A stretch of 59,938 nucleotides of DNA from Actinomycetes bacterium (GTDB lineage: Bacteria > Actinomycetota > Acidimicrobiia > Acidimicrobiales > RAAP-2): positions 1 through 59,938 of the forward strand of contig JAJXUK010000010.1 in NCBI GenBank assembly GCA_021782915.1. The letters run 5' to 3'. Below the pieces are notes generated by a model. The model saw nothing but the letters and a program-made list of their open reading frames with translations, was not told where the DNA came from and made no database searches. How positions within the stretch are numbered: the stretch's first letter is position 1; every line of letters begins with the position of its first letter. The position numbers and the translations under genes were made by a program. Below are positions 42,084 to 52,006 of this stretch, piece after piece.

Positions 42084-43465
42084 CAGAAGGCGAACTCCTC
42101 GACGTGGATGTGACCGCTCGGCACCCCGGCGCGGCTCAGGGCGGTGCGCAAGGAGGCCGTGAACTCGGCGGGCCCGCAGACGAAGACGTCGCTCGAGGCG
42201 ATCCCGGGCACGAGCTGGCGCAGCTGTCTAGAGTCCAGGCGCACCTTCTGGCGCGGGCCGACAAGCTCGTGCAGGGTGCCCCCGTGTCGGGCGACGAGCT
42301 CGGCGAGCTCGTCACGGTGGATGAGCTCGTTGGACGTGGACGCGCGCACCAGCATGTGGGCCGTCGTGTCCGCGGGCAGGTCCTCGAGCAGGGCGATCAG
42401 CGGCGTGACGCCCACGCCCGCGCCGATCAGGGTGACGTTCGCGCGGCGCACCCGCGAGGCGGTGAAGGCGCCGTAGGGTCCCTCGGCCCAGACCCGGGTG
42501 CCGGCCTTGAGGTGCGCGATCGCCCCGCTGGCGTCGCCGACCGACTTGACCGTGAGGCGCAGGTACGGCGGACGCGGCATGGCCGAGAGCGAGTAGGGGT
42601 GCGCGTGCCACCACAGCCCGCGCGCCAGGAAGCGCCACTGGAAGAACTGGCCACCGGCGACCTGAAGGTCCTGGATGTGCCGGCCCTCGATGGTGACGCT
42701 GTAGACCCCCGGGGCCTCCCGGCTCACCGCGGCCACGCGCAGCTGGTGGCGCAGGTTGAACAGCGCCGCGCGCCCCAGGCGCGAGGCGAGCACCACCACC
42801 GCCACCGCCACGGCCGCGCTGATCCAGGCCGCGCGAGCCCAGGAGTGGGTCAGGAAGACCACGCCGTTGCGGAACTGGTGCGCGAAGGCCAGGCCCAGTC
42901 CGAGGTAGAGGTAGAGGTGCACGACCCACCAGGTCTCGTAGGCGAGGCGCTGGCGGATGATGCGGTGCGAGGTCACCGCGGCCATCACCATGAGCCCGAA
43001 GCCGACGGCCGAGGCCATCACGTCCGGGTAGTGAAAGAGCAGCGTGACGAACTCGTGCAGCACGCCGGTCGAGGTGGTCTCGGCGTAGCCGACGGTGACC
43101 AGGACGATGTGCAGGCCGATCGCCACCAGCGGCCAGGCGCCGATGGTGCGGTGCCAGCGCACGAGGCGGTCCTGGCCGACCAGGCGCTCGAGCACGGGCA
43201 GGCGCGCGGCGAGCAGCACCATGATCACGAGGCCGTAGGTGCCGGTGAAGGCGAACAGGCGCGCGAGGCCGGTGACGAAGCCGCCCGGCGCGCTGAGGGC
43301 CCCGGCCGACTCGGTCAGCGCGAGCAGGTAGAGCACGCCGGCCAGGCCGGCCGCGGCCAGTATCAGAAGGACGCGGGCCGGCACCGGGGAGGCGGCTGCA
43401 CCGGCCCGCGGGCGTCGCGCGAGCGTGCGGGCAGTCGGCGACGTCGAGTGGGTGAAGGAACTCAC
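42083..43465 (-). CDS. Ferric-reductase-like transmembrane flavohaem oxidoreductase
   Basis: 460 residues. Six or so helices fill about residues 28-235, with histidines in WHRTIGAWPLVAIGLHIVL, TSHRII and WWVVHLYLYLGLGLAFAHQF as likely haem ligands. An FNR-type module follows: the FAD site HPYSLSAM (about 290), NAD(P) loop GAGVGVTPLIALL and terminal FVCGPAEF. It takes electrons from cytosolic NAD(P)H to haem across the membrane. With the FMN protein and ApbE it makes a compact trans-membrane electron-transfer unit. Ferric iron reduction, oxygen reduction or delivery to another extracytoplasmic acceptor are all possible. Confidence 0.9.
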   Translation of the reverse strand: MSSFTHSTSPTARTLARRPRAGAAASPVPARVLLILAAAGLAGVLYLLALTESAGALSAPGGFVTGLARLFAFTGTYGLVIMVLLAARLPVLERLVGQDRLVRWHRTIGAWPLVAIGLHIVLVTVGYAETTSTGVLHEFVTLLFHYPDVMASAVGFGLMVMAAVTSHRIIRQRLAYETWWVVHLYLYLGLGLAFAHQFRNGVVFLTHSWARAAWISAAVAVAVVVLASRLGRAALFNLRHQLRVAAVSREAPGVYSVTIEGRHIQDLQVAGGQFFQWRFLARGLWWHAHPYSLSAMPRPPYLRLTVKSVGDASGAIAHLKAGTRVWAEGPYGAFTASRVRRANVTLIGAGVGVTPLIALLEDLPADTTAHMLVRASTSNELIHRDELAELVARHGGTLHELVGPRQKVRLDSRQLRQLVPGIASSDVFVCGPAEFTASLRTALSRAGVPSGHIHVEEFAF

Positions 43466-43543
43466 CCGCCGAACCGTAGTGAGGCAAGGTAAGAACGGCC
43501 AAAGATTCCCGTGAGATCTGCCCGCCCGGGGCCGGGGGTCTGG

Positions 43544-44866
43544 CTAGAACTTCGGCTCGAAGTCGCTGCGCAGGCCCATCTTCGATGAGCCGGCGTCGCC
43601 CTTGACGCTCAGGACCTGGTGGACCTGCAGGTGGTTCGCCTCGAAGCCCACCGCCGATCCAGCCATGTAGAGGCGCCAGACCCGCGCGCGCGCCTCGCCC
43701 ACCTCGGCGAGCGCGTCGGCCCAGTTCGCCTCGAGGTTGCTCACCCAGGCGCGCAGGGTCAGCGCGTAGTGCTCGCGCAGGCTCTCCACGTGGCGCACCT
43801 CGAAGCCGTGGGACTGGAACATCGTGACCATCGTGCCCAGCTCGTGCAGCTCGCCGTCGGGAAAGACGTAGCGCTCGATGAAGGCGCTGGCCGTGCGCGA
43901 GGGCCGGCGCAGGCCCAGGGCGATCTGGACCTGGCGCGATGTTGTGCGCAGGCGCGAGGGAGCCGGATCCTCGGGGTAGTACACGGGTCGGCCGATGGCG
44001 TGATTCAGGAGGCGCCCGCCCGGCACCAGCAGCTCGACGAGGCGGCGCGTGTAGGCGGGCAGCCCACGCCGGCCCACGTGCTCGGACATGCCGATCGAGC
44101 TGATGGCGTCGAAGGGCCCGTCGCGCACGTCGCGGTAGTCCTGTAGGCGAAACTCCACCCGGTCGCTCAGCCCCGCCGCCGCGGCGGCAAGGGTGGCGTA
44201 GCGCTGCTGCTCGCTCGAGAGGGTCACGCCCACGACCCGCGCGCCGTACTCTCGCGCCGCGTGCAGGCCCATCGCGCCCCAGCCGCAGCCCACGTCGAGC
44301 AGACGAGAGCCGGGACCGAGGCCGAGCTTGCGCGCCACCAGGTCGAGCTTGCGGCTCTGGGCCGACTCGAGGCTGTCACTGCTCGAGCGAAAGACGGCGC
44401 AGGAGTAGGTCATCGACGGACCGAGCACCATCTCGTAGAAGCGGTTCGAGACGTCGTAGTGGTGACTCACCGCGCGTCGGTCGCGCGCGCGGCTGTGCAG
44501 GAGCCCGCGCGGAGCGGCCTCGATCGGCGGCGCCGGCAGTGGCCTCAGCCCCTCGGCACCGAGAAGCGCATAGAGCGCGCGCAGGTTCGCCGGGCCCAGC
44601 AGGCGGGTGAGCGGAGGCGTCTTCAGGCTGAAGAGCGCGTCGAGGTCTCCCTCGACATCGATGTCCCCGGCCACGTAGGCCCGCGCGAGTCCCAGCTCGC
44701 CCGGATGCGTGATCACGCGCGTGAGTGCGTCAGGCGAGTTGATCCTAAGGGTCACCCCGTTGGCGCCAGAGGCGATCGTGGGCTCGGCGAAGGACCCGTC
44801 ATAGGCCTCGACGCGAAACGCGAGGCGCCCCCCCAGCATCGTCGTGACGACACCCGCTACGTCCAT
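43544..44866 (-). CDS. cfa: Cyclopropane-fatty-acyl-phospholipid synthase family methyltransferase
   Basis: 440 residues. An N-terminal CFA-specific domain (about 1-135) is followed by an SAM-dependent methyltransferase: LLDVGCGWGAMGLHAAREYG, ISSIGMSEHVGRRGLPAYTR, and YVFPDGELHELGTM with HYALTLRAWVSNLEANW, characteristic of Cfa/mycolic-cyclopropane synthases. It methylenates (or methylates, as in 10-methyl fatty acid synthesis) unsaturated acyl chains in membrane phospholipids. No ufaB-like reductase partner is adjacent, so cyclopropanation is the simpler reading. Single-gene unit with gaps of 65-80 bases on both sides. Confidence 0.92.
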   Translation of the reverse strand: MDVAGVVTTMLGGRLAFRVEAYDGSFAEPTIASGANGVTLRINSPDALTRVITHPGELGLARAYVAGDIDVEGDLDALFSLKTPPLTRLLGPANLRALYALLGAEGLRPLPAPPIEAAPRGLLHSRARDRRAVSHHYDVSNRFYEMVLGPSMTYSCAVFRSSSDSLESAQSRKLDLVARKLGLGPGSRLLDVGCGWGAMGLHAAREYGARVVGVTLSSEQQRYATLAAAAAGLSDRVEFRLQDYRDVRDGPFDAISSIGMSEHVGRRGLPAYTRRLVELLVPGGRLLNHAIGRPVYYPEDPAPSRLRTTSRQVQIALGLRRPSRTASAFIERYVFPDGELHELGTMVTMFQSHGFEVRHVESLREHYALTLRAWVSNLEANWADALAEVGEARARVWRLYMAGSAVGFEANHLQVHQVLSVKGDAGSSKMGLRSDFEPKF

Positions 44867-44931
44867 CGCGCCTCCCGTCCTGGAGGCAAGTTAGGCGCGC
44901 CCGACGCGCCTCAGCAACTCAGTTGATGAGC

Positions 44932-45396
44932 TCAGTACGGCTCAACCCAGAGGGTGCCGTGTCGGGACCCGCGCACGAGCACGCTGGTGCCGTCGGGCAG
45001 GTCGCGCGGGTAGTCGGTCACCGCGTGGTAGAGACGTCCGTCGAGGAGCACGCGCCCGGGGTGGTTCTCGTCCCCGACGATCGTCTCGACGATGCCGACG
45101 CGCTCGTCGCGCCTCGGCGCCGGGGCGTCGTCCAGGTAGGGGTCCGCCCCGGCGCGCCGGCTACGCGAGGGCACTCGATTGCGGCTCAGATCGGCCAGGG
45201 CCATCGGGCGAACGAGGACGAGGCCGGCCGCGGCCAGGCCCAGAACCAGGATCAGTTGGATCAACATGGAGAGGCCCACGAGCGCGCCGAGGAATCCCAC
45301 GAGTGCGGCCAGGCCCACGAAGAGTGCGGCGTAGGCGTTGGTCAGGACCTCCACCAGAACGCTCAGCGCGACCACGACGATCCAGATCTCGGGCAT
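44932..45396 (-). CDS. NfeD-like membrane protein
   Basis: 154 residues. Two to three helices (residues about 3-60) are followed by a charged linker and a C-terminal OB-fold domain with VGIVETIVGDENHPGRVLLDG (key: GIVET, GRVLLDG) and LPDGTSVLVRGSRHGTLWVEP. This matches the short NfeD class that associates with stomatin/SPFH proteins in membrane quality control. No SPFH partner is in the window. ATG 45396. Confidence 0.8.
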   Translation of the reverse strand: MPEIWIVVVALSVLVEVLTNAYAALFVGLAALVGFLGALVGLSMLIQLILVLGLAAAGLVLVRPMALADLSRNRVPSRSRRAGADPYLDDAPAPRRDERVGIVETIVGDENHPGRVLLDGRLYHAVTDYPRDLPDGTSVLVRGSRHGTLWVEPY

Positions 45397-45447
45397 CTTT
45401 GCAGCATACGAGGCCGTTTCGCGCGTGTTCGGGCGGGTGCCGGCGAT

Positions 45448-47064
45448 CTAGGAGTCAGGCCCGAGGTCCGGGGCGGTGCTCTCGGATGAGCCGAGGGCCC
45501 GCGCCCTGAGCGGCGCCGCCAGCATGACGAGGACCAGGGCACCGAGAACTAGTTGAAGAATCCAGTAGGGAATGGGGCGCAGGGCTGGCACCGACTCGCC
45601 CAGCAGGGGCCACGTCGCCACGAGTGCCGCAGCGAGGCACACCCACTCGGCGACGACGACGTTGCGCTCGCGAAGGCGCAGCAGGCTCAGGGCGACGAGC
45701 ACCGCGAGGACCGCCAGGCCCGGGAGACGAAGGTACGACGTGGTCACGGTGATGCCCATGAACTTGCTGGTGAAGACGAGCGGGTCGAAGCCGATCATGA
45801 AGAGGCCGAGTCCGACGGCCATGGCTCTCGCGTTGAGCCGGGCGAACGCGAGGCTGAGGAGGGCGAACACGTAGACGGCGGCGAAGTAGTAGCCGAACAT
45901 GTTCATCTCGAAGAGCAGACGTAGGGCGAAGCTGATGCCGATCACGGGCATGAGGTATTGGGGCTGGATGATGTCGGCGCCGAGGCGACGGGCCGCCCAC
46001 ACCGAGAGCGCGGCGCTCAGAACGACGGGGAGAATCCGTGCGACGACGAAGGCGACGATCGGCGCCGGGTGCAGGCCCGCCAGCCACGTGCCGCCGGAAG
46101 AGTGGATGGCGTGATGCGACGGCGTCAGGCGATCCGAGCCCAGGACCAGTGCTCGCAGCACGGTGCCGTGCGACAGGACCAGCAGGGGCACGGCTATGGC
46201 GACGTAGGTGGCAACGAGGCCCGTGAGGAAGCGCGTGTCGCGCAGGCGCAGGGAAGCGACCAGCAGGGGCAGGGCGACGAAGAGGTCGAATTGCTGGGTG
46301 AGCAGCCCGAGTGCGCACAGCACGCCCGCGGCTACCCACTGGCGCCGCCCGGCGCGGCGGGCCGCCAGCACCGCGAGGGCGATGGCGAGCAAGTCCTGCG
46401 GGTGGTAGTAGGCAGCGAAGGCCTCGTATAGCGGTGGGCCGAGTGCCAGGGCTGCGACGAAGAGCGCGAGGGCCCGGCTTCGTCGGTGCCGAGACTCCTT
46501 CAGTGCCATCCACATCGCCCCGGCGAGGGCGATCCAGGCGAGCGACGCGCTCCAGAGGGTGCTCAGATAGACACCCGCGTCGCTCATCCAGCGCGAGACG
46601 AGTGCGTAGCTCCTTGCGCAGCCGGGACCCGCCGCCCTCGCGGAGGGAAACGCTGGCGCGGGGCGGGGGCTGAGCAGTGCGAGGTAGCCCGACGCGATCA
46701 GTGGGTAGAGGGGCGCGGCCAGCACGGGGATCATGGGCAGGGTCTGTGCGCTGGACGCCGGTGCGAAGCTGTTCGGATAGGCACAGCCGAAGTCGCCGTG
46801 GGCGATCATCCAGGCCGTCGGCAGGACTTCGCCCGCGTCGCCCTCGATGAAGCCTCCGGTGGCCGCGGTCAGCAGGGGCATCGACGCGAGCGCGAGCGCG
46901 AGAACCAGCAGGGCGCCCAGTCGGCCCAGCGGGCGTCTCGCCCAGGTTCGCCAACTCGGCGGCGCCGTCGGAGCAGGGGCGCTCCAGGACACGCGCCAGC
47001 GTCGGGTCCTGATCGCATCGGACGATTCATTCATCTCTTGACTGCGTGTGGAGTCGTCGCTCAT
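45448..47064 (-). CDS. Polytopic membrane protein, possible GT-C glycosyltransferase
   Basis: I do not recognise a named family. From ATG 47064 (538 residues; ATG 47034 is an alternative) the protein has a cytosolic Arg-rich tail, a first helix near 40-60, an acidic first extracytoplasmic loop (GGFIEGDAGEVLPT), and about eleven helices in all. Acidic residues in the first outer loop followed by many helices are the layout of GT-C lipid-linked-sugar transferases. That is only a structural similarity. The longest frame (to 47241) overlaps the divergent phosphoesterase gene and is rejected as the start. Confidence 0.65.
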   Translation of the reverse strand: MSDDSTRSQEMNESSDAIRTRRWRVSWSAPAPTAPPSWRTWARRPLGRLGALLVLALALASMPLLTAATGGFIEGDAGEVLPTAWMIAHGDFGCAYPNSFAPASSAQTLPMIPVLAAPLYPLIASGYLALLSPRPAPAFPSARAAGPGCARSYALVSRWMSDAGVYLSTLWSASLAWIALAGAMWMALKESRHRRSRALALFVAALALGPPLYEAFAAYYHPQDLLAIALAVLAARRAGRRQWVAAGVLCALGLLTQQFDLFVALPLLVASLRLRDTRFLTGLVATYVAIAVPLLVLSHGTVLRALVLGSDRLTPSHHAIHSSGGTWLAGLHPAPIVAFVVARILPVVLSAALSVWAARRLGADIIQPQYLMPVIGISFALRLLFEMNMFGYYFAAVYVFALLSLAFARLNARAMAVGLGLFMIGFDPLVFTSKFMGITVTTSYLRLPGLAVLAVLVALSLLRLRERNVVVAEWVCLAAALVATWPLLGESVPALRPIPYWILQLVLGALVLVMLAAPLRARALGSSESTAPDLGPDS

Positions 47065-47140
47065 GGCGGGAGTGTCGAGCGCGGACGCGCTCGGCACAAC
47101 AGTATGGGGTAGGGCGGGTCTGGATGAGGAGGCTGGCGCG

Positions 47141-48046
47141 ATGAGGTCGATCCGTGCGATGCGTCGTGTCCTGGTGGGATCGTGCGTGCTGGGACTTGGC
47201 TGGCTCGGCGTGGCGGCACCGGTGTCGGCGTCGGCTCCCACTGCGTCGGGGCACGTCTTTGAAGTGGTGATGGAGAACCTGGACTACGCGAGCGCCATGG
47301 CCACGCCGTCGATCGCGGCGCTCGCGAGGCGTTACGCCTACGCGAGCGACTACTACGGTGTCGCCCACCCCAGCCTGCCGAACTACCTGGCCCTGTCGGG
47401 TGGCTCGACGTTCGCCACGACCTCGGACTGCGTGAGCTGCTACGTGAACGCGCCGAATCTCTTCAGCCAGCTCGCCGCGGCTCACGTCAGCTTCGACGCG
47501 TACCTGGAGGGGGTGCCCTCGTCCTGCTACCTCGCCCCGTGGGGCGGCACCGACTACGCGAGCAAGCACAATCCCTGGCGCTACTACCTGAACGTGCGCG
47601 CTCAGCTGTGCAACCATCTGCGTGCCTACAGCGAGCTCGTACGCCTGCTGCGCGGCCCGGCCGCGGCGGTGCCGCGCTACGTGTGGGTGACACCCAACCT
47701 GTGCCACGATGGGCACGACTGCTCGGCGGGCCTGGCCGGGGCCTGGCTGACGGGCTTCGTCGCCGCACTCACCGCGAGCCCAGCGTGGCGTGACGGGGGC
47801 ATCTTGTACGTCACCTGGGACGAGGCCAACGGGGACAACGCCGGGGTCATGGGCACGCACGTGCGCGCCTTCGGTGGTGGAGGGCGGGTCCTCACGCTGC
47901 TGATCACGCCGGGAGTGCACCACGTGGTGCTGCGCGCGCCGGCCAATCACTACTCGTTGCTGGCAACGATCGAGGACCACTTCCACCTCGCGCGACTGGG
48001 CTTTGCCAGGGGCGCAGCGCCCCTCAGGATCCCCGGCAAATCGTGA
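47141..48046 (+). CDS. Secreted acid phosphatase / phosphoesterase-family protein
   Basis: 301 residues from ATG 47141, chosen because GAGGAGG precedes it and a clear signal peptide follows ([20 protein letters not shown] to about residue 30, ASA). The mature part shows the phosphoesterase (acid phosphatase AcpA / phospholipase C) pattern: [42 protein letters not shown] and [12 protein letters not shown]. These carry the expected metal-binding Glu/Asn, Ser, His/Asp and Asp residues. Several cysteine pairs suit an exported enzyme. It releases phosphate from phosphoesters outside the cell; the substrate is unknown. Confidence 0.85.
   Translation: MRSIRAMRRVLVGSCVLGLGWLGVAAPVSASAPTASGHVFEVVMENLDYASAMATPSIAALARRYAYASDYYGVAHPSLPNYLALSGGSTFATTSDCVSCYVNAPNLFSQLAAAHVSFDAYLEGVPSSCYLAPWGGTDYASKHNPWRYYLNVRAQLCNHLRAYSELVRLLRGPAAAVPRYVWVTPNLCHDGHDCSAGLAGAWLTGFVAALTASPAWRDGGILYVTWDEANGDNAGVMGTHVRAFGGGGRVLTLLITPGVHHVVLRAPANHYSLLATIEDHFHLARLGFARGAAPLRIPGKS
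48008..48024. terminator. GC hairpin at the 3' end of the phosphoesterase gene
   Basis: Arms AGGGGCGC and GCGCCCCT are separated by one base (effective stem AGGGGC/GCCCCT with a five-base loop). The hairpin lies within the last 40 coding bases, just ahead of the cysK promoter region. There is no T tract, so it is an uncertain terminator or processing signal. Confidence 0.3.
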
Positions 48047-48098
48047 CTTGTTTAGTCGGATTACCAGTACACTTCGCTGCGACGCGGAGGGAGTGAGA

Positions 48099-49030
<932 letters not shown>

Positions 49031-49031
<1 letters not shown>

Positions 49032-49699
49032 TGCTCGAGGTCATGCGCCGCGACCTGGACGCGGCGCTGAGCCGCGACCCCGCCGCCCGTTCGCGCCTCG
49101 AGGTCGCCCTGGCCTACCCCGGGGTGCACGCGATCTGGGCTCACCGCCTGGCCAGCCGGCTCTGGCACGCCGAGCACACGCTGTGCGCGCGCGTGGTCTC
49201 CTCGCTCGCGCGCACGCTCACCGGGGTGGACATCCACCCGGCGGCCACCATGGGCCAGGGTGTCTTCATCGACCACGCCACCGGCGTGGTCATCGGCGAG
49301 ACCGCCGAGGTCGGTGACGACGTCATGATCTACCAGGGCGTGACTCTGGGCGGCACGACCTTGAGCCGCGGCAAGCGCCACCCGACCATCGGCGCCGGCA
49401 CCGTCATCGGGGCCGGGGCGAAGGTCCTCGGGCCCATCACGATCGGGGAGAACTGCCGCATCGGAGCCAACGCGGTCGTGCTCAAGTCGGTGCCCGAGAA
49501 CTCGGTGGTCGTGGGGGTGCCCGGGCGCATCACCACGCGCAATCACGTGCGTCACAGCCCCGGTGGCGTCTCCTACAACGACCAGGAGTACCTGGGTCGG
49601 CACCTGGCCTCCCTGGGCCAGCGCGTGGCGCACCTGGAGGGCCACGTGGGACACGACGTTCACCACCTCGAGTCAGCCAACGAGGACTTCTCGATCTAG
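49031..49699 (+). CDS. cysE: Serine O-acetyltransferase
   Basis: 222 residues. A short N-terminal helical domain precedes the left-handed beta-helix of hexapeptide repeats: [41 protein letters not shown] and [20 protein letters not shown] (each shown in part). The catalytic His is in IDHATG. It acetylates serine with acetyl-CoA for the CysK reaction. The short N-terminus compared with E. coli CysE is common in Gram-positives. The C-terminal 40 residues include [15 protein letters not shown], a His-rich tail not typical of the core family. Confidence 0.95.
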
Positions 49700-49742
49700 C
49701 TACAGTGGCCCCGGCGTCACGAGGGCGCCGACGGGCGGTAAT

Positions 49743-49758
49743 ATACCCCCTAGGGTAT
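49743..49758. promoter_or_regulatory. CsoR/CstR-type operator upstream of thioredoxin
   Basis: ATACCCCCTAGGGTAT has 6-base arms ATACCC and GGGTAT around four bases. That is the known pattern of CsoR-family (copper or persulfide sensing) operators. It overlaps TAATAT (49739-49744), a good -10 box, and lies 17 bases before the thioredoxin ATG. No CsoR gene is in the window. Confidence 0.6.
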
Positions 49759-49775
49759 TTGAGACAAGGAGCCTC

Positions 49776-50153
49776 ATGGCCACGGTCACCGCAACCAAGG
49801 ACAACTTCGACGAACTCGTCAGCTCCCAGGACATCGTTCTCGTGGACTTCTGGGCCGCCTGGTGCGCGCCGTGTCGCATGTTCGCGCCCACCTTCGAGAA
49901 GGCGTCCGAGAAGTACCCCGACATGACCTTCGCCAAGGTGGACACCGAGGCCGAGCAGGAGCTCGCGGCGGCCTTTTCCATCATGTCGATCCCGACCCTC
50001 ATGGTCCTGCGCGAGAACGTGATCGTCTACATGGAGGCCGGTGCGCTGCCCGAGCGTTCCCTGGAGGATCTGATCACCAAGGTTCGCGAACTGGACATGG
50101 AGGACATCCACCGGCGCATCGCCGAGCGCGAGGCGGCCAAGACCAAGAGCTGA
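49776..50153 (+). CDS. Thioredoxin
   Basis: 125 residues; ATG 49776 with AAGGAGCC upstream. Active site WCAPC (C30, C33), cis-proline in SIPTLMVL, and the normal thioredoxin fold over residues 1-105, followed by a charged C-terminal helix of about 20 residues (MEDIHRRIAEREAAKTK). It reduces protein disulfides or, given the operator in front of it and the cysK-cysE neighbours, persulfides. It has its own promoter but may also be reached from cysKE. Confidence 0.95.
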   Translation: MATVTATKDNFDELVSSQDIVLVDFWAAWCAPCRMFAPTFEKASEKYPDMTFAKVDTEAEQELAAAFSIMSIPTLMVLRENVIVYMEAGALPERSLEDLITKVRELDMEDIHRRIAEREAAKTKS

Positions 50154-50166
50154 GTCGTGACTTTGG

Positions 50167-50189
50167 GCCCCGCGCCGCGTGCGCGGGGC
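50167..50189 (+). terminator. Strong GC hairpin after the thioredoxin gene
   Basis: Nine-base perfect arms GCCCCGCGC and GCGCGGGGC enclose a five-base loop, 13 bases after the stop codon and 55 bases before the next gene. This is the most terminator-like structure in the window, though it lacks a T tract, as is common in high-GC actinobacteria. Confidence 0.65.
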
Positions 50190-50244
50190 TCAATAGGCTA
50201 CGCATCGTAGGCGCGGCGTTAGCCGTCTCGACGAGGGCGGACCC

Positions 50245-50826
50245 ATGTTCCAGATTCGCATCCACGGGCGCGGTGGGCAGGGTGTGGTGACCGCGGCCGA
50301 GCTGCTCGCGGTGGCCGCCTTCGACGAGGGCCTCTTCGCTCAGGCCTTTCCGAGCTTCGGCTCCGAGCGCACCGGGGCACCGGTCGTGTCCTACTGCCGC
50401 CTCGACGAGCGGCCGATCCGCACGCGCGAGCCCGTCATGGTCCCCGACGCGATCATCGTTCAGGACGTCACGCTGGTGCACCAGGTGGACCTCTTCGCGG
50501 GCCTGGCGCCGACTGGGTACGTGATCATCAACACCTCGCGCGCGGTGAGCGACCTGGGCCTGGAGGCAGAGCTGGTTGGCTTCACCGGGCGCGTCGAGAC
50601 CTGTCCGGCCACCGAGATCGCCCTCGAGCACCTCGGTCGACCCCTGCCCAACGCCGCTCTCCTGGGCGGCTTCGCCGCCCTGACGGGACAGGTCCGCCTC
50701 GACTCGATCACGAGCGCGATCCGCGAGCGTTTCGCCGGGGCCGTGGGGGACAAGAACGCCGCCGCCGCTCTGGCCGCCTTCGACGAGGTCGCCTCACGAG
50801 GAGGTGCGCGTGCTCACGCAGATTGA
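50245..50826 (+). CDS. 2-oxoacid:ferredoxin oxidoreductase, gamma subunit
   Basis: 193 residues, PorG/VorG family: FQIRIHGRGGQGVVTAAELL at the start, FPSFGSERTGAPVVSYCR, and PNAALLGGFAALTG near the C-terminus. It forms the CoA-interacting gamma chain of pyruvate- or ketoisovalerate-type oxidoreductases. Here gamma, alpha, beta and a GltD-like chain are separate consecutive genes, unlike the fused KorA at 21067-22935. The GGACCC region before ATG 50245 gives only a weak ribosome site. Confidence 0.92.
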   Translation: MFQIRIHGRGGQGVVTAAELLAVAAFDEGLFAQAFPSFGSERTGAPVVSYCRLDERPIRTREPVMVPDAIIVQDVTLVHQVDLFAGLAPTGYVIINTSRAVSDLGLEAELVGFTGRVETCPATEIALEHLGRPLPNAALLGGFAALTGQVRLDSITSAIRERFAGAVGDKNAAAALAAFDEVASRGGARAHAD

Positions 50827-52006
50827 GGGCTCCAAGGCGATCGCCGAGGCGGTCGCGCGCTGTCGGCCCGAGGTCGTGTGCGCCTATCCCATCTCACCGC
50901 AGACCCACATCATCGAGGCCATCGGGGCCATGGTCAAGCGTGGAGACCTCGCGCGCTGCGAGTTCATCAACGTCGAGAGCGAGTACGCGGCGATGTCGGT
51001 GCTCATCGGCTCCTCGGCCGCCGGTGCGCGCAGCTACACGGCCACGGCGAGCCAGGGGCTGCTCTTCATGCTCGAGGCCGTCTACAGCGCGGCCGGTCTC
51101 GGCCTGCCCATTGTCATGACCCTGGCCAATCGCGCCATCGGGGCGCCCATCAACATCTGGAACGACCACTCCGACGCGATGGCCGCGCGCGACACCGGCT
51201 GGATCCAGCTCTTCGCCGAGTCCAACCAGGAGGCGGTCGACCTGCACATCCAGGCCTTCAAACTGGCCGAGGCGCTCTCGGTGCCGGTGATGGTCTGCAT
51301 GGACGGCTTCATCCTGACCCACGCCGTCGAGGGCGTGGACCTGCTCGATGCGGATCTCGTCGACCGGTTCCTGCCGCCCTTTGAGCCGCGCCAACTGCTC
51401 GATCCGGCGAATCCGGTCTCCATTGGCGCGATGGTCGGGCCCGAGGCCTTCGAGGAGGTCAAGGTGCTCGCCCACTTGCGCCTGCTCGACGCGCTGGAGG
51501 AGATTCCCCGGGTCGCGGCCGAGTTCGAGGCCCTGAGCGGTCGGGCGTCGGGGGGCCTCGTGAGCGGCTACCGCCTCGAGAACGCGGAAGTGGCCGTCGT
51601 CGCGATGGGCTCGGTGCTGGGAACTCTCAAGGACGCGGTCGACGCGCGCCGCGAGCTGGGCGAGCGCGTGGGTGTCCTGGGCGTCTCGACCTTCCGTCCC
51701 TTCCCGGAGGCGGCGGTCACGGACGCCCTGGGCCACGTCGAGCGAGTGGTCGTGCTGGAGAAGGCGTTCAATCCCGGCGGACGCGGGGTCCTGGCCAGCG
51801 ACGTCGCACTGGCCCTGGCGGGCAGGTCCGTGACGAGTGTCATCGCCGGCCTGGGCGGCCGGCCGATCACTCGGGCCAGCCTCGAGCGCACGGTGGGACG
51901 GGCCGTGGCCGGGACGCTGCCCGCGATGAGCTTCCTGGACCTCAATGACGCCGAGGTCGCGGCCGAACGGGCCCGCGTGGGCGCGTCCGAAGGGGTGGCT
52001 CGATGA
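50804..52006 (+). CDS. 2-oxoacid:ferredoxin oxidoreductase, alpha subunit
   Basis: 400 residues; GTG 50804 overlaps the gamma gene by 23 bases (GTG 50810 is an alternative). The pyrimidine-binding domain shows CAYPISPQTHIIEAIG and EFINVESEYAAMSVLIGSSA with the conserved Glu, and SYTATASQGLLFMLEAVY. A C-terminal transketolase-like domain has GVLGVSTFRPFPEAAV. PorA-type alpha chain of a pyruvate or branched-chain 2-oxoacid oxidoreductase. Confidence 0.92.
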   Translation: MRVLTQIEGSKAIAEAVARCRPEVVCAYPISPQTHIIEAIGAMVKRGDLARCEFINVESEYAAMSVLIGSSAAGARSYTATASQGLLFMLEAVYSAAGLGLPIVMTLANRAIGAPINIWNDHSDAMAARDTGWIQLFAESNQEAVDLHIQAFKLAEALSVPVMVCMDGFILTHAVEGVDLLDADLVDRFLPPFEPRQLLDPANPVSIGAMVGPEAFEEVKVLAHLRLLDALEEIPRVAAEFEALSGRASGGLVSGYRLENAEVAVVAMGSVLGTLKDAVDARRELGERVGVLGVSTFRPFPEAAVTDALGHVERVVVLEKAFNPGGRGVLASDVALALAGRSVTSVIAGLGGRPITRASLERTVGRAVAGTLPAMSFLDLNDAEVAAERARVGASEGVAR

